From positions 48,372-112,371 of the forward strand of contig CALXPN010000006.1 of the NCBI GenBank assembly GCA_944390285.1: DNA of 64,000 nucleotides, read 5' to 3'. Made by a program: the position numbers and the translations under genes. Source of the stretch: an uncultured Clostridia bacterium. GTDB taxonomy: Bacteria; Bacillota; Clostridia; TANB77; CAG-508. This document shows positions 53,255-64,000 of this stretch, piece after piece (within the stretch, counting starts at the first letter, position 1; every line of letters starts with the position of its first letter). The notes beneath the pieces were generated by a model. The model ran no database searches. It had not been told where the DNA came from and saw only the letters and a list, made by a program, of their open reading frames with translations.

Positions 53255-54580
53255 CTATTTTTCCAAAAATCCTTTATAATGTCTCATTACTAATTGAGAT
53301 TCTAATTGTTGTACTGTTTCTAATGCAACACCTACAACTATAAGAATTGATGTTCCACCAAAAGATATATCTACATTTGAAAATCTCATAAGCATTGGTA
53401 AAATCGCTATTAAACTTAGGAAAATAGCTCCAAACCATGTTAATTTGCTTAATATTGATTTTAAATAGTCTGTAGTTGGTTTTCCAGCTCTAATTCCTGG
53501 TATAAAACCACCATTTTGTTTTATATTTGTAGCAACTTCTGCTGGATTGAATGTCGCATAAGTATAGAAAAATGTAAATCCTACAATTAAAATCAAATAT
53601 ACAATTGCATTAGCTAAAGAATATCCCCATGCAACACTTGATGAAGATGTGGCAATTGAAAATTGGTATAACCCTGCTAAAAATCCTGTTCCACCAATTT
53701 TATCTGATGCAAATATTTGTATCATCATTGCTGGAAAAGTCATAAATGATGATGCAAATATTACAGGCATAACACCTGCCATAGCAAGTTTTAATGGTAT
53801 ATGTGTATTTTGTCCACCATACATTTTTCTACCTACAACTTTTTTAGCATATTGTACTGGAACTCTTCTTTCAGCTTGTTGCACAAAAACAACTCCTGCA
53901 ACTAAAACAATAGCTCCTATTATAATAGCTAAAGCTGTAACAATACCTACTGTACTAATAGTACCATTATTTACTATTAATCTCCATAATGTAGTTATTC
54001 CTGAAGGTAATCTTGAAATTATACCAACAAATATAATCATTGATATACCATTTCCTATACCTTTATTTGTGATTTGTTCTCCAAGCCACATTAATATTGC
54101 TGTACCTGTAACTAAAGATAATACAACTATAGCACCTGTTAAAAATCCTGGATTTATAAATATTCCAGAAGTACTATAAGATATGTATATACCTAGTCCT
54201 TCAATCAATGATAAAACTAAACTTAATAGTTTTGTATATTTATTAATTTTTTGTTTACCAAGTTCTCCACCTTCCTTCATTAGTTTTTCTAATGAAGGTA
54301 TTATCATAGCAAGTAATTGTATAACAATAGATGCTGTAATATATGGAGTTATTGTCATTGCAAATATTGATAAATTTGAAAATGCACCACCAGAAATTGT
54401 ATTAATTAGTCCTGTTAGACTTCCTGTTGCTGATTGCATTTGTTCTCCAAGTGCAATAGTATCAACACCTGGAACTGTAATAAAACAACCAAATCTAAAA
54501 ATTATTATTAACACTAATGTATATAATAATTTTTTTCTAACATCTGGTGTTTTTAAAGCATTTTTAATAGTTTTGAACAA
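53255..54580 (-). CDS. secY: Preprotein translocase subunit SecY
   Basis: A 441-residue, ten-span membrane channel for Sec-dependent export. It starts MFKTIKNALKTPDVRKKLLYT, has the plug region VPGVDTIAL, and cytoplasmic loop QQAERRVPVQYAKKVVG. The start codon is TTG at 54580, immediately after the rplO stop, with GAGGTG as binding site inside rplO; translation is probably coupled. Confidence 0.98.
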   Translation of the reverse strand: MFKTIKNALKTPDVRKKLLYTLVLIIIFRFGCFITVPGVDTIALGEQMQSATGSLTGLINTISGGAFSNLSIFAMTITPYITASIVIQLLAMIIPSLEKLMKEGGELGKQKINKYTKLLSLVLSLIEGLGIYISYSTSGIFINPGFLTGAIVVLSLVTGTAILMWLGEQITNKGIGNGISMIIFVGIISRLPSGITTLWRLIVNNGTISTVGIVTALAIIIGAIVLVAGVVFVQQAERRVPVQYAKKVVGRKMYGGQNTHIPLKLAMAGVMPVIFASSFMTFPAMMIQIFASDKIGGTGFLAGLYQFSIATSSSSVAWGYSLANAIVYLILIVGFTFFYTYATFNPAEVATNIKQNGGFIPGIRAGKPTTDYLKSILSKLTWFGAIFLSLIAILPMLMRFSNVDISFGGTSILIVVGVALETVQQLESQLVMRHYKGFLEK

Positions 54581-55015
54581 CTAAATCACCTCAATCTTTC
54601 CACCTGCAGTTTCTATTTTTTCTGCAGCAGCTTTAGTAAATCTCTTTGCTTTAACTGTTAACTTCTTCTCTAAGTTACCTTTAGCTAAAACAACTATTCC
54701 ATCATTTATTTTTCCAATAATTCCTTCAGCAAGTAAACTTTCAGCTGTAACTTCTGTTGCTTTTGATTTATTTAACATTGTTAAAGTTACTTCTGTATAG
54801 TTTTTAGCATGAATATTAGTAAATCCTCTTTTTGGTAATCTTCTATATAATGGTGTTTGACCACCTTCAAATCCTCTTCTTACTCCACCACCTGATCTTG
54901 CTTTTTGTCCTTTATGACCTCTACCAGATGTTTTTCCAAGTCCTGATCCTATTCCACGACCTACTCTTTTTCTAGCTTCTCTTTTCACAGCTGACTTGAT
55001 GTTTCCTAATTCCAT
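54581..55015 (-). CDS. rplO: Ribosomal protein L15 (uL15)
   Basis: A 144-residue protein of the 50S subunit: [38 protein letters not shown] are canonical. It directly follows rpsE; the rpmD gene normally between them is missing. Confidence 0.97.
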   Translation of the reverse strand: MELGNIKSAVKREARKRVGRGIGSGLGKTSGRGHKGQKARSGGGVRRGFEGGQTPLYRRLPKRGFTNIHAKNYTEVTLTMLNKSKATEVTAESLLAEGIIGKINDGIVVLAKGNLEKKLTVKAKRFTKAAAEKIETAGGKIEVI

Positions 55016-55106
55016 CGATTTACACCTCCTTATTTCTGGTTTAATTAAATTTCGTTTTTATTATATCATTAAAAATTCTAAATTTAAATAAAATTTTATA
55101 TTTTTA

Positions 55107-55595
55107 TTATAAAATATCGCTAACTTTTTTTCCTCTTTTTTTAGCAACAGCTTCAACAGTTTGCATATTTTTTAAAGCTTCTATAGTAGCATAAACAACA
55201 TTTCTTGGGTTATTTGTTCCAATAACTTTTGAATTTATATCTTTATAACCAGCAAGTTCAAGAACTGGTCTTACACTACCACCAGCGATTATACCAGTAC
55301 CTTCAGCACCTGGTTTTAACATAACACTAGCACTTCCGAATTTTCCAATAAATTCATGTGGTATTGTTGTACCAACTATTGGAACTGTTATTAAATTCTT
55401 TTTAGCTTCTTCAATAGCTTTCTTTATTGCATCTGGAACTTCGGCAGCTTTTCCATTTCCAACACCAATATGTCCTTGTTCATCTCCAACAACAACAACA
55501 GCACTAAATCTAAATGTTCTACCACCTTTAACAACCTTTGCAACTCTATTGATAGCAACAACTGTCTCTTTTAATTCTACTGATTTTTCTTCCAT
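55107..55595 (-). CDS. rpsE: Ribosomal protein S5 (uS5)
   Basis: A 162-residue protein of the decoding region: [59 protein letters not shown]. The following 91 bp contain only AT-rich sequence and a binding site for rplO, with no room for L30. Confidence 0.97.
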   Translation of the reverse strand: MEEKSVELKETVVAINRVAKVVKGGRTFRFSAVVVVGDEQGHIGVGNGKAAEVPDAIKKAIEEAKKNLITVPIVGTTIPHEFIGKFGSASVMLKPGAEGTGIIAGGSVRPVLELAGYKDINSKVIGTNNPRNVVYATIEALKNMQTVEAVAKKRGKKVSDIL

Positions 55596-55662
55596 AGGAA
55601 TGTTTTTCCTCCTTTTTTTATTATTTGTAATTATTTTTAATTACAATTCAGGTAGCTATTAA

Positions 55663-56022
55663 CTAGAATTTTAATCCAGCTTCACGTGCTGCATCAGCTA
55701 ATTCTTTTACAACACCATGATATATATATCCACCTCTATCAAAAACTACTGTATCTATTTTTTTATCTAAAGCTTTTTTAGCAACTAAAGTACCAACTTC
55801 TTTAGCAGCTTCTTTATTTGCTTTTTTTGTTTTTATTTCTTTGTCTAAAGTTGATACATAAACTAAAGTTTCACCTTTAGTATCATCTATAACTTGAGCA
55901 ATAATATTTTTGTTAGATTTACTTACAGCAAGTCTAGGACATTCTGTAGTTCCACTAATTTTTCTACGTACTCTTGCATGACGTCTTGCTCTTTCTGCTT
56001 TTTTATTGATTTTAGTTATCAT
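55663..56022 (-). CDS. rplR: Ribosomal protein L18 (uL18)
   Basis: A 119-residue 5S-rRNA-binding protein: [41 protein letters not shown]. An AAAGGAG site lies before the ATG, 30 bp downstream of a very stable hairpin. Confidence 0.97.
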   Translation of the reverse strand: MITKINKKAERARRHARVRRKISGTTECPRLAVSKSNKNIIAQVIDDTKGETLVYVSTLDKEIKTKKANKEAAKEVGTLVAKKALDKKIDTVVFDRGGYIYHGVVKELADAAREAGLKF

Positions 56023-56051
56023 TACTTTCTCCTTTCTAGGTTCTCCTTATA

Positions 56052-56103
56052 GGGGTATATTAAATCCCTTAAAATTTTTTCTTTAAGGGATTTAATATAC
56101 CCC
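56052..56103. other. Perfect 22-bp hairpin between rplF and rplR
   Basis: Arms 56052-56073 and 56082-56103 are perfectly complementary with an 8-nt loop; the stem ends in GGGG/CCCC. It lies in the 128-bp gap in the middle of the spc cluster, without a following T-run on the minus strand. It could be an RNA-processing or attenuation site or a trace of a small inverted-repeat element. Confidence 0.7.
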
Positions 56104-56150
56104 CTAAAGCATACTATAACCTAATTTGAACATTATTATTTTAAGTAATT

Positions 56151-56690
56151 TTATTTTTTACCAGCTTTACCTTCCTTACGTCTAATAGTTTCTTCAGCAT
56201 ATTTAATACCTTTTCCTCTATAAACTTCAGGTGGTCTTTTTGTTCTAATAACAGCTGCAGTTTGACCAACTAATTCTTTATCTAAACCTTTAACAATTAT
56301 TTCATTTGGATTTGGTACATCAAAGCTAATTCCCTCTGGAGCTTCAACTTCTACTGGATGTGAATAACCTAAATTTAATAATAAGTTATTTCCTTTCTTA
56401 CTTGCTCTATATCCAACACCATTAACTTCTAATTTTCTTTCAAAACCATTAAGTGTTCCTTCAATCATGTTATTTAATAATGTTCTTGTTAAACCATGTA
56501 AGCTTCTATTTAATGGTTCATCATCTGGTCTAACAACAGTTATAACATTACCTTCAAGATTGATTTTCATATTTTTATGAAATTCTTTCTCTAAAGTTCC
56601 TTTAGGACCTTTTACAGTAACTTTTTGTCCATCTACTTTTACTTCAACTTTTTCTGGTACTGTAATAGGTTTATTTCCTATTCTAGACAT
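56151..56690 (-). CDS. rplF: Ribosomal protein L6 (uL6)
   Basis: A 179-residue 50S protein: [59 protein letters not shown] precedes the ATG. Between rpsH and rplR as usual. Confidence 0.97.
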   Translation of the reverse strand: MSRIGNKPITVPEKVEVKVDGQKVTVKGPKGTLEKEFHKNMKINLEGNVITVVRPDDEPLNRSLHGLTRTLLNNMIEGTLNGFERKLEVNGVGYRASKKGNNLLLNLGYSHPVEVEAPEGISFDVPNPNEIIVKGLDKELVGQTAAVIRTKRPPEVYRGKGIKYAEETIRRKEGKAGKK

Positions 56691-56789
56691 CTAAATTTCC
56701 TCCTTCTTTAAATTTTCTGCCTTAGCTTAAATTCTTTTAAAGACATTTTATATTTTTATTTTTTATAAATAATTTAGTAAAGATCATAA

Positions 56790-57188
56790 TTACCAAACAT
56801 ATGCTAAAACTTCTCCACCTATTCCTAATTCTCTTGCTTTCTTATCTGTCATTATTCCTTTAGATGTAGAAATTAAGGCAATTCCTAAACCATTTAATAC
56901 TTTTGGTAATTCATCTTTTGATGCATAAATTCTTAATCCTGGTTTACTTATTCTTTTTAACCCATCTATTACTCTATTTCCTTTTTCATCATATTTTAAA
57001 GTAATTCTTATAATTCCTTGTACATCATTTTCGATTTCTTCAAAATCTTTTATATAACCTTCTTCAAGTAAAGTTTCTGCTATAGCTTTTTTCATTTTTG
57101 ATGATGGAACATCAACTGTTTTAAATTTTTGGCTATTAGCATTTCTTATTCTTGTTAACATATCTGCTATTGGGTCAGTTGTATTCAC
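56790..57188 (-). CDS. rpsH: Ribosomal protein S8 (uS8), GTG start
   Basis: A 132-residue 16S-rRNA-binding protein, known in other bacteria to repress the spc operon. [18 protein letters not shown] and [19 protein letters not shown] are canonical. The start is GTG at 57188 with GGAGGG upstream. Confidence 0.97.
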   Translation of the reverse strand: MNTTDPIADMLTRIRNANSQKFKTVDVPSSKMKKAIAETLLEEGYIKDFEEIENDVQGIIRITLKYDEKGNRVIDGLKRISKPGLRIYASKDELPKVLNGLGIALISTSKGIMTDKKARELGIGGEVLAYVW

Positions 57189-57234
57189 GTTTTTACCCTC
57201 CTTTTCATAATTTTATATTAATTTATTTTTTATT

Positions 57235-57420
57235 TTACCAACTTGCTTTTTTTACACCTGGAATCTCACCTTTATGTGCTAATTCTCTAAAGCAAACACG
57301 GCATATTCCATATTTTCTAATATATGAATGTGGTCTTCCACATAATTTACATCTATTGTATTCTCTTGTTTTATATTTTTGTGGTTTTGCACATTTTACT
57401 TTTAATGATTTTTTAGCCAT
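57235..57420 (-). CDS. rpsZ: Ribosomal protein S14, zinc-binding type Z (uS14)
   Basis: A 61-residue S14 of the short zinc form: [20 protein letters not shown] gives two CxxC pairs. [17 protein letters not shown] at the start is typical of Bacillota. Located between rplE and rpsH. Confidence 0.97.
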   Translation of the reverse strand: MAKKSLKVKCAKPQKYKTREYNRCKLCGRPHSYIRKYGICRVCFRELAHKGEIPGVKKASW

Positions 57421-57508
57421 CTTTTTCTCCTTTCATATAAAATCACTTTTAAATAATTTAAAACATTTATGCATAAGTTCCAAACTTACACTATATAAGA
57501 ACGGCTAA

Positions 57509-58048
57509 CTAGTTTCTAAAAGGCATTCCTAAAAGTGTTAATAATTCTTTTGCTTCCTCATCTGATTTAGCTGTTGTTACAAATATAATATCCATACCTC
57601 TTAATTTATCTACTTTATCATATTCAATTTCTGGGAATATTAATTGTTCTTTAACACCCATAGAATAATTTCCTCTACCATCAAATGAGTTTCCTGAAAC
57701 TCCTCTAAAATCTCTAACTCTAGGTAGAGCTACATTAAATAGTTTGTAAGCAAAATCATACATTTTTCCTGCTCTTAATGTAACTTTGCATCCTATTTTT
57801 GCACCTTCTCTTAATTTAAATGCTGCTATTGATTTTTTTGCCTTTGTCACTACTGGTTTTTGACCTGTTATTAAAGTTAAATCATTCATAGCATTATCTA
57901 AAGCTTTAGGATTATCTTTTGTTTCGCCTAATCCTATATTTATAACTATTTTTTCTAATTTAGGAACTTGCATTATTGAAGTATAATTAAATTTTTTCAT
58001 TAATGCTGGAACTACTTCTTCTTCATATTGCTTTCTAAGTGTTTCCAT
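57509..58048 (-). CDS. rplE: Ribosomal protein L5 (uL5)
   Basis: A 179-residue 5S-rRNA-binding protein: [57 protein letters not shown]. Normal length and position. Confidence 0.98.
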   Translation of the reverse strand: METLRKQYEEEVVPALMKKFNYTSIMQVPKLEKIVINIGLGETKDNPKALDNAMNDLTLITGQKPVVTKAKKSIAAFKLREGAKIGCKVTLRAGKMYDFAYKLFNVALPRVRDFRGVSGNSFDGRGNYSMGVKEQLIFPEIEYDKVDKLRGMDIIFVTTAKSDEEAKELLTLLGMPFRN

Positions 58049-58074
58049 TTAATTCAATTCCTCCTTTCATAATT

Positions 58075-58392
58075 CTATTTTATTTTCGCACCGCATTTTT
58101 TACAAACACGAACTTTTTCTCCCTTTTCTTGAACATATCCGATTTTTGTAGCTTTGCCACATTTTGGACATACTATATTAGCTTTAGCACTATGTATAGC
58201 ACATTCTACAGATATGATTCCACCTTCTTCACCTTGTTTTCTTGGTTTGATATGTTTTTTTCTAACATTTACACCTTTAACAACTATTTTATTTGTTTTT
58301 GGTATTACTTCTAAAACTTCTCCTGTTTTTCCTTTATCATTTCCTGATAATATTTTTACAGTATCACCTTTTTTAATTCTCAACTTTTTCAC
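58075..58392 (-). CDS. rplX: Ribosomal protein L24 (uL24)
   Basis: A 105-residue 50S assembly initiator with a KOW motif: MKKLRIKKGDTVKILSGNDK, GKTGEVLEVIPK. The C-terminus holds CPKCGKATKIGYV and RVCKKCGAKIK, two CxxC pairs that probably bind zinc. Confidence 0.97.
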   Translation of the reverse strand: MKKLRIKKGDTVKILSGNDKGKTGEVLEVIPKTNKIVVKGVNVRKKHIKPRKQGEEGGIISVECAIHSAKANIVCPKCGKATKIGYVQEKGEKVRVCKKCGAKIK

Positions 58393-58437
58393 CTCTATTT
58401 CTCTCGAGATTTTTATTTTTATAAAATTTATTTTTTA

Positions 58438-58806
58438 TTAAAGTACTTCTGGAGCTAAAGAAATTATTTTCATATAATCTTTATCTCTTAATTCTCTTGC
58501 TACTGGACCAAATATACGTGTTCCTCTTGGTGTTTTATCATCACGAATAATAACTGCTGCATTTTCATCAAATTTTAAGTAAGATCCATCTGCTCTTCTT
58601 ACTCCTTTTTTTGTTCTTACTACAACAGCTTTAACTACTTCACCTTTTTTAACAACGCCACCTGGTGTAGCTGTTTTAACAGAAGCTACAATAACATCTC
58701 CAACTTCTGCAAATTTTCTATGTGAACCACCTAAACATCTGATACACATTATTTCTTTTGCACCAGTGTTATCAGCTACTTTCAACTTAGTTTGTTGTTG
58801 TACCAT
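58438..58806 (-). CDS. rplN: Ribosomal protein L14 (uL14)
   Basis: A 122-residue 50S protein: [40 protein letters not shown] segment, [20 protein letters not shown] lies before the ATG. Confidence 0.98.
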   Translation of the reverse strand: MVQQQTKLKVADNTGAKEIMCIRCLGGSHRKFAEVGDVIVASVKTATPGGVVKKGEVVKAVVVRTKKGVRRADGSYLKFDENAAVIIRDDKTPRGTRIFGPVARELRDKDYMKIISLAPEVL

Positions 58807-58868
58807 TATTTAGTTCCTCCTTATTTTAATAATTGTAATAACTTGTTATTACATAACTTATGAGAAAT

Positions 58869-59132
58869 TTATTTTCTAACTGCTTTCTCAACTATTTCAA
58901 CTACTCTGTATCTCTTGTCTTTAGATAAAGGTCTTGTTTCCATAACTTTAACTCTATCTCCTGCTTGACAAGCATTTTCTTCATCATGAGCTTTTAATTT
59001 ATATGTTCTTTTTACAGTTTTGTTGTAAATTGGATGTGCTACACTTGTTTCTACTGCAACAACAACTGTTTTATCCATCTTATCTGAAACAACTGTACCA
59101 ATCATTGTTTTACGAAGATTTCTTTCTCCCAT
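58869..59132 (-). CDS. rpsQ: Ribosomal protein S17 (uS17)
   Basis: An 87-residue 16S-binding protein: [63 protein letters not shown] before the ATG. Confidence 0.98.
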   Translation of the reverse strand: MGERNLRKTMIGTVVSDKMDKTVVVAVETSVAHPIYNKTVKRTYKLKAHDEENACQAGDRVKVMETRPLSKDKRYRVVEIVEKAVRK

Positions 59133-59161
59133 TAGGATTTTCTCCTTTCTTAAAATATTTA

Positions 59162-59365
59162 TTATTGATTATTTTGTAATTCTCTTTGTCTTAAAATTGT
59201 TTTTATTCTAGCTATGTCTTTTCTAACTTCTTTAATTTTTAGTGGATTATCTAATCCGTTTGTAGCTAAGCTAAATCTTAATTTAAATAATTCTGACTTT
59301 AATTCACTTAACTCTTTTTCTAGTTCTGGTGAAGACATATCTTTTAATTTATTATTCTTCATCAT
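59162..59365 (-). CDS. rpmC: Ribosomal protein L29 (uL29)
   Basis: A 67-residue helical protein at the peptide exit: [38 protein letters not shown]. The start lies at ATG 59365 (or 59362), overlapping the end of rplP by 14 bases, with AGGTGG inside rplP. Two GTG codons further upstream would overlap that site. Confidence 0.95.
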   Translation of the reverse strand: MMKNNKLKDMSSPELEKELSELKSELFKLRFSLATNGLDNPLKIKEVRKDIARIKTILRQRELQNNQ

Positions 59366-59795
59366 TATCACCACCTACTACATCATTTTCTCTTTTTACA
59401 AATTTTGCTTGAACAGGTAATTTTTGAGCAGCAAGTCTTAATGCTTCTCTTGCTACATCTTCAGATACACCTGCTATTTCAAACATAACTCTTCCTGGTT
59501 TTACTACAGCTACCCAATATTCTGGTGCTCCTTTACCTTTACCCATACGAGTTTCAGCTGGTTTCTTTGTTATTGGTTTATCTGGAAATATTTTTATCCA
59601 AACTTTACCACCTCTTTTTATATAACGAGTCATTGCAACTCTGGCTGCTTCTATTTGATTTGATTTAATCCATCCAGCTGTTGTAGCTTGTAATCCATAT
59701 TCTCCTTCATTAACTACATTTCCTCTTGTTGCTTTTCCTCTATTTCTACCTTTTTGCATTTTTCTATGCTTTGTTCTTTTTGGCATTAATGGCAT
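59352..59795 (-). CDS. rplP: Ribosomal protein L16 (uL16)
   Basis: A 147-residue protein at the peptidyl-transferase region: [60 protein letters not shown]. Its ATG overlaps the rpsC stop by one base (TAATG). Confidence 0.98.
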   Translation of the reverse strand: MPLMPKRTKHRKMQKGRNRGKATRGNVVNEGEYGLQATTAGWIKSNQIEAARVAMTRYIKRGGKVWIKIFPDKPITKKPAETRMGKGKGAPEYWVAVVKPGRVMFEIAGVSEDVAREALRLAAQKLPVQAKFVKRENDVVGGDNDEE

Positions 59796-60454
59796 TAGTC
59801 GTTACCTCCTTTTGCTTCTTTTTTTTCTGGAAGAACTTCACCTTTATAAATCCAAACTTTTACACCGATTTTTCCATAAGTTGTATCTGCTTCATAAAAT
59901 CCATAATCTATATCTGCTCTCAAAGTTTGAAGTGGTATTGTACCTTCTTTATAAAATTCTGTTCTTGCCATATCAGCTCCACCTAATCTACCAGATACAG
60001 CTGTTTTAATTCCTAAAGCTCCTGCTTTCATTGCTTTTTGCATAGCTTGCTTCATTGCTCTTCTGAATGAAATTCTTCTTTCTAGTTGAGATGCTATACT
60101 TTCAGCAACTAATTGAGCATCAGTATCTATATTTTTTACCTCAACTATATTTAAATTTACTTCTTTATTTATCATTTTCTCAAGTTCTGCTTTTAATGCT
60201 TCTGAAAGATTTCCACCTTTACCTATAACTAAACCCGGTTTAGCTGTATAAACATTAACTTTTACGAATTTTGCAGTTCTTTCGATTTCTATTTTTGAAA
60301 TTCCACTAATAAATAGTTTCTTTTTCACATATTCACGAATTTTATGGTCTTCAACTAGGTAATCACTAAAATTTTTAGAATCTGCATACCATTTAGAACT
60401 CCAATCTCTAATAACACCTACTCTCATTCCATTTGGATGAACTTTTTGTCCCAT
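59795..60454 (-). CDS. rpsC: Ribosomal protein S3 (uS3)
   Basis: A 219-residue mRNA-entry protein with a KH domain: [65 protein letters not shown] before the ATG. Confidence 0.98.
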   Translation of the reverse strand: MGQKVHPNGMRVGVIRDWSSKWYADSKNFSDYLVEDHKIREYVKKKLFISGISKIEIERTAKFVKVNVYTAKPGLVIGKGGNLSEALKAELEKMINKEVNLNIVEVKNIDTDAQLVAESIASQLERRISFRRAMKQAMQKAMKAGALGIKTAVSGRLGGADMARTEFYKEGTIPLQTLRADIDYGFYEADTTYGKIGVKVWIYKGEVLPEKKEAKGGND

Positions 60455-60474
60455 CGTAAATATCCTCCTTTCTA

Positions 60475-60831
60475 TTATTTACTCTCTCTTAAAACTATTG
60501 TTATATGACTTGTTCTTTTTCTTATTCTAACTGCTGATCCTTTTGCAGCTGGTCTTATTCTTTTTAGAGTTGGACCTTGATTTGCATAAATTTCTGCAAC
60601 ATAAAGATTTGCTCTATTCATGAAATGATTATTTTCAGCATTTGCTATAGCTGAATTTAATAATTTTTCTAATATTTCACTTGAAGCTTTAGGTGCAAAT
60701 TTAACTATTTTTTGAGCTTCATCAACTTTTTTTCCTCTAATTAAATCTGCTACAATTTTAACTTTTCTGCTTGAAATTCTTGCATAACGTAAAGTTGCTC
60801 TAGCTTCTAGTTCTTGAGTTTTCTCTTCCAC
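60475..60831 (-). CDS. rplV: Ribosomal protein L22 (uL22), GTG start
   Basis: A 118-residue tunnel protein: [54 protein letters not shown] chose the GTG at 60831, eight bases after AAGGAGG; a GTG at 60849 is in frame but lies before that binding site. Confidence 0.95.
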   Translation of the reverse strand: MEEKTQELEARATLRYARISSRKVKIVADLIRGKKVDEAQKIVKFAPKASSEILEKLLNSAIANAENNHFMNRANLYVAEIYANQGPTLKRIRPAAKGSAVRIRKRTSHITIVLRESK

Positions 60832-60877
60832 TATTTTTTCCTCCTTCACTCAATTTTTATCGTAATACACATTTATT

Positions 60878-61153
60878 TTATTTTTTTGTTGTTTTATCTC
60901 CTGCATGACCTTTAAATGTTCTTGTTGGAGCAAACTCTCCTAATTTATGTCCAATCATTTCTTCTGAAATATATACAGGAACATGTTTTCTACCATCATG
61001 AACAGCTATTGTATGACCTACCATTTGAGGATATATTGTAGATGCTCTTGACCATGTTTTTAATACTTCTTTTTTACCTGTTTCATTCATAGCTTCAATT
61101 CGTTTCATAAGTTCTGGAGCTACATAAGGTACTTTTTTACTTGATCTTGACAT
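60878..61153 (-). CDS. rpsS: Ribosomal protein S19 (uS19)
   Basis: A 91-residue 30S head protein: [63 protein letters not shown] before the ATG. Confidence 0.98.
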   Translation of the reverse strand: MSRSSKKVPYVAPELMKRIEAMNETGKKEVLKTWSRASTIYPQMVGHTIAVHDGRKHVPVYISEEMIGHKLGEFAPTRTFKGHAGDKTTKK

Positions 61154-61210
61154 TATTTTCTCCTTTCTCGATTATAAACTTAAATTATATAAAAAATAGC
61201 TTTTTCTAAA

Positions 61211-62038
61211 TTATTTTCTTCTCTTAACAATAAACTTATTAGATGTTTTCTTTTTATCTCTAGTTTTATATCCAAGTGCTGGTTTACCCCAAGGAGTCAT
61301 AGGTCCATTGTGTCCAACAGGTGCTCTACCTTCACCACCACCATGTGGGTGATCATTAGGATTCATAACAGAACCTCTAACTGTTGGTCTTATTCCCATA
61401 TGTCTTTTTCTACCAGCTTTACCTAATTTGATGTTTTCATGATCACTATTTCCTATTGTTCCAATAGTAGCTCTACATCTTACAGAAATTAATCTCATTT
61501 CTCCAGAAGGTAATCTAACGTGAGCATAAGCACCTTCTTTTGCCATTAATTGTGCTTCTTGACCAGCACTTCTTACTAATTTTCCACCTTGACCTGGATT
61601 TAATTCTATATTGTGTATTAATGTACCAACTGGAATGTTTGAAATTGGCATTGCATTTCCTGGTTTAATATCAACATTTTCTCCAGAGATTACTTTATCT
61701 CCATCTGTTAAACCTTGTGGAGCTAAAATATAGCTCTTTGTTCCATCTTCATATTTAATTAAAGCAATATTTGCACTTCTGTTTGGATCATATTCTATAC
61801 CAATAACTTCTGCTTCCATATTGTCTTTTAATCTTCTAAAATCTACCATTCTATATTTTTTTCTATTTCCACCACCTTGATGTCTTACTGTTATTCTTCC
61901 ATAAGAATTTCTACCTGCATTTTTCTTTTTAGTAGCAAGTAAAGATTTTTCTGGAGTTTTTTTAGTAATTTCTTCAAATGTTGAAGATGTCATATTTCTT
62001 CTTGATGGTGTATATGGTCTATAATGTTTAATTCCCAT
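61211..62038 (-). CDS. rplB: Ribosomal protein L2 (uL2)
   Basis: A 275-residue 23S-binding protein needed for subunit association: [60 protein letters not shown]. The conserved histidine loop is intact. Confidence 0.98.
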   Translation of the reverse strand: MGIKHYRPYTPSRRNMTSSTFEEITKKTPEKSLLATKKKNAGRNSYGRITVRHQGGGNRKKYRMVDFRRLKDNMEAEVIGIEYDPNRSANIALIKYEDGTKSYILAPQGLTDGDKVISGENVDIKPGNAMPISNIPVGTLIHNIELNPGQGGKLVRSAGQEAQLMAKEGAYAHVRLPSGEMRLISVRCRATIGTIGNSDHENIKLGKAGRKRHMGIRPTVRGSVMNPNDHPHGGGEGRAPVGHNGPMTPWGKPALGYKTRDKKKTSNKFIVKRRK

Positions 62039-62094
62039 TTTTAATTCTCCTTCACAATTTATTTTCCGGGTTATTTCCCGATATTCTTTTAATT

Positions 62095-62442
62095 TTAAGC
62101 ACCTATAAATTCATCTATTGAATCTTTGTACTTTTTAGAAATTTTTACTTCTTTTCCACCTTTAGCTAAATATTTCATATCAGATACGTTTGTATCTATA
62201 GTAACTATAGCTTTTTTCCAATCTGAAGTTCTGCCTTGGTGTACTCCTACTCTTTTTTCTTTTCCTTTTACTGTTATAGTATTTACTTTTAATACTTTTA
62301 CTTCAAATAATTTTTCAACAGCATTTCTTATTTCAACTTTAGTTGCTTTTTTCGCAACTTTGAAAGTGTATTTTCCTTCTTGCATATCAGTAGTACTTTT
62401 TTCAGTAACTACTGGAGCTAGTATAATATCTTCTGCTACCAT
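62095..62442 (-). CDS. rplW: Ribosomal protein L23 (uL23)
   Basis: A 115-residue tunnel-exit protein that docks SRP and trigger factor: [40 protein letters not shown]. The ATG at 62442 is ten bases after GGAGGTG, inside the end of rplD; an ATG at 62451 is too close to that site. Confidence 0.96.
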   Translation of the reverse strand: MVAEDIILAPVVTEKSTTDMQEGKYTFKVAKKATKVEIRNAVEKLFEVKVLKVNTITVKGKEKRVGVHQGRTSDWKKAIVTIDTNVSDMKYLAKGGKEVKISKKYKDSIDEFIGA

Positions 62443-62443
62443 C

Positions 62444-63067
62444 TTAAGCATACACCTCCTCTAATTTTTTTATTGTATCTACTGTTAAAACTAATTTTTT
62501 ATATTTTAATAAATCATATACATTTATTGTATTAATTGATCCTGTTTTAACATTTTCTATATTTCTAGCTGATTTTTGAACTTTTTCATCACTTGTTGGT
62601 AATACTATAAAAGTTTTTCCTTCTACTTTTAAGTTTTTCATAGCATTTACCATTTGTTTTGTTTTAATTTCTTTAAAATCAAATTTATCAACAACAACTA
62701 AATCATTTTCTAAAACTTTAGAACTTAATAATGATTTTATAGCTAATTGTTTTTCTTTTTTATTAATTCTATATTTATATGATCTTGGTTTTGGACCTAA
62801 AGCAATACCACCTTTAATCCATTGTGGAGCTCTTATTGAACCTTGTCTTGCTCTACCTGTACCTTTTTGTCTCCAAGGTTTTCTTCCACCGCCTCTTACT
62901 TCAGCTCTTGTTTTTGTGCTTTGTGTTCCTTGTCTCTGATTTGCTAAGTAATTTACTAATGCTGTATGAACAATAGCTTCGTTTGGCTCTATACCAAAGA
63001 TTTCTTCTTTTAAATCTACTGTACTAACTTTTTTTCCTTCAATATTATATACATCTATACTTGGCAT
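62444..63067 (-). CDS. rplD: Ribosomal protein L4 (uL4)
   Basis: A 207-residue tunnel protein, in other bacteria an autoregulator of the S10 operon: [40 protein letters not shown], and the globular C-domain. Its last codons carry the rplW binding site. Confidence 0.98.
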   Translation of the reverse strand: MPSIDVYNIEGKKVSTVDLKEEIFGIEPNEAIVHTALVNYLANQRQGTQSTKTRAEVRGGGRKPWRQKGTGRARQGSIRAPQWIKGGIALGPKPRSYKYRINKKEKQLAIKSLLSSKVLENDLVVVDKFDFKEIKTKQMVNAMKNLKVEGKTFIVLPTSDEKVQKSARNIENVKTGSINTINVYDLLKYKKLVLTVDTIKKLEEVYA

Positions 63068-63086
63068 TTATTCTTCCTCCTTCCCT

Positions 63087-63725
63087 CTATTTAGATGCTT
63101 TTACTGATTTTTTTATTTTTAAAATGCTTCCTTTATTTCCAGGTACTGATCCCTTTATTAAAATAGCATTTTTATCTAAGTCAACTTTTACAACTTCTAA
63201 ATTTTGTACTGTTACTTTATCCACACCCATGTGTCCTGGTAATTTTTTACCTTTAAATACTCTACCTGGTGTAGATGTTGGTCCCATTGAACCTGGTCTT
63301 CTATGATACATTGAACCATGTCCCATTGGTCCTCTTGCTTGACCATGACGTTTTATAACGCCTTGGAATCCTTTTCCTTTTGTGATACCTTGGATATCTA
63401 CTTTATCTCCTATTTCAAAGGCATCTACTTTTATTTCATCACCAACTTTAACTTCTGATAAAGTTTCTGGACAAACTCTAAATTCTCTTAAATGTTTTAC
63501 ATTTTTTATATTAGCTTTTTTTAGATGTCCTTTTTCTGGTTTGTTAAGTTTGCTTTCTTTAACTTCTCCATATCCCAATTGAATTGCAGTATATCCATCT
63601 GTTTCAGCAGTTTTAACTTGAACTACTGGACAAGGTCCTGCTTGTATAACTGTAACTGGAATAACTGCTCCTTTTTCGTCAAATATTTGAGTCATTCCTA
63701 CTTTTTTTCCTATTAATGTTTTCAT
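63087..63725 (-). CDS. rplC: Ribosomal protein L3 (uL3)
   Basis: A 212-residue 50S protein: [66 protein letters not shown] before the ATG. Confidence 0.98.
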   Translation of the reverse strand: MKTLIGKKVGMTQIFDEKGAVIPVTVIQAGPCPVVQVKTAETDGYTAIQLGYGEVKESKLNKPEKGHLKKANIKNVKHLREFRVCPETLSEVKVGDEIKVDAFEIGDKVDIQGITKGKGFQGVIKRHGQARGPMGHGSMYHRRPGSMGPTSTPGRVFKGKKLPGHMGVDKVTVQNLEVVKVDLDKNAILIKGSVPGNKGSILKIKKSVKASK

Positions 63726-63785
63726 TTTCTTTTTTTCCTCCTAACTATTGGCTGATAAATCAGCTTGGTTTGATTTTCATTACTA

Positions 63786-64000
63786 TTATAATTTAATTTC
63801 TATATCAACACCTGCTGGTAACTCTAATTTCATTAAGCTATCAACTGTTTTTTGTGTCGGATAAAGAATATCAATAACTCTTTTATGTGTTCTCATTTCA
63901 AATTGTTCTCTTGAATCTTTATCTTTATGTGGAGAACGTAAAATTGTTACTACTTCTTTTTCTGTTGGAAGTGGAATAGGTCCTGAAACTTTAGCTCCTG
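63786..64000 (-). CDS. rpsJ: Ribosomal protein S10 (uS10), C-terminal part
   Basis: The last 71 codons or so: [60 protein letters not shown], ending GVDIEIKL. The N-terminus lies beyond the window. It is the first gene of the S10 operon. Confidence 0.96.
   Translation of the reverse strand, partial: GAKVSGPIPLPTEKEVVTILRSPHKDKDSREQFEMRTHKRVIDILYPTQKTVDSLMKLELPAGVDIEIKL

Noticed and set aside
1..64000. Alternative genetic code (UGA as tryptophan), considered because of the extreme AT bias
   Set aside because: TGA ends several genes cleanly (for example int at 24937) and tryptophan is encoded by TGG in conserved positions.

Overview
The window is AT-rich DNA of a Gram-positive, clostridia-like bacterium (Bacillota). 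Evidence: strong AGGAGG-type ribosome binding sites, a T-box leader, TTG/GTG starts, proteins with a Spo0A-type DNA-binding domain, a clostridial-style tmRNA and a Bacillota-order S10/spc/alpha ribosomal supercluster. UGA is used as a stop, so the code is standard. The species cannot be named from the sequence; an uncultured gut-type member of the Clostridia is a reasonable guess.

Layout. (1) 1-22.4 kb, mostly minus strand: pgk and gap; a giant membrane-anchored alpha-2-macroglobulin-like protein; mtaB with an apparent +1 frameshift; mreB; on the plus strand a GT2 glycosyltransferase, a small holin-like membrane protein and an orphan Spo0A-like regulator; an Ile T-box controlling a ProX-like editing protein and ileS; then a GltD-like flavoprotein, MgtC, a radical-SAM-like protein, a flavodoxin-fold protein and a HipA-like protein. 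(2) 22.6-30.7 kb: an ~8 kb integrative mobilizable element in the 3' end of tRNA-Leu(UAG). It carries a tyrosine integrase, an excisionase-like protein, a MobV relaxase with a candidate oriT, a Spo0A_C-domain protein, an XRE regulator, cargo genes, and TGCACGG repeats at both ends. (3) 30.7-32.1 kb: remnants that look like a decayed relative of that element. (4) 32.1-47.9 kb: polysaccharide deacetylase; an unassigned rod-like structured RNA; a probable manganese (yybP-ykoY) riboswitch before a hydrolase and a P-type cation ATPase; an LD/DD-peptidase; tmRNA; dapA-HD-dapB; a very large polytopic membrane protein; a U32 peptidase-family protein. (5) 47.9-64 kb: rplQ back to rpsJ, all minus, including secY, adk, map, infA and rpoA; rpmD (L30) is missing from its usual place.

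The genes form a housekeeping core (glycolysis, cell shape, lysine/DAP and wall remodelling, translation) interrupted by one mobile element. Most useful leads: the A2M protein with about eight membrane spans in its middle, the mtaB frameshift at its first cluster cysteine, the Mn-riboswitch/ATPase operon, the nested element remnants at tRNA-Leu, the divergent control region with a possible small RNA inside the element, and the unassigned rod RNA near 33.8 kb. Motifs and coordinates were read by eye; no database search was run.
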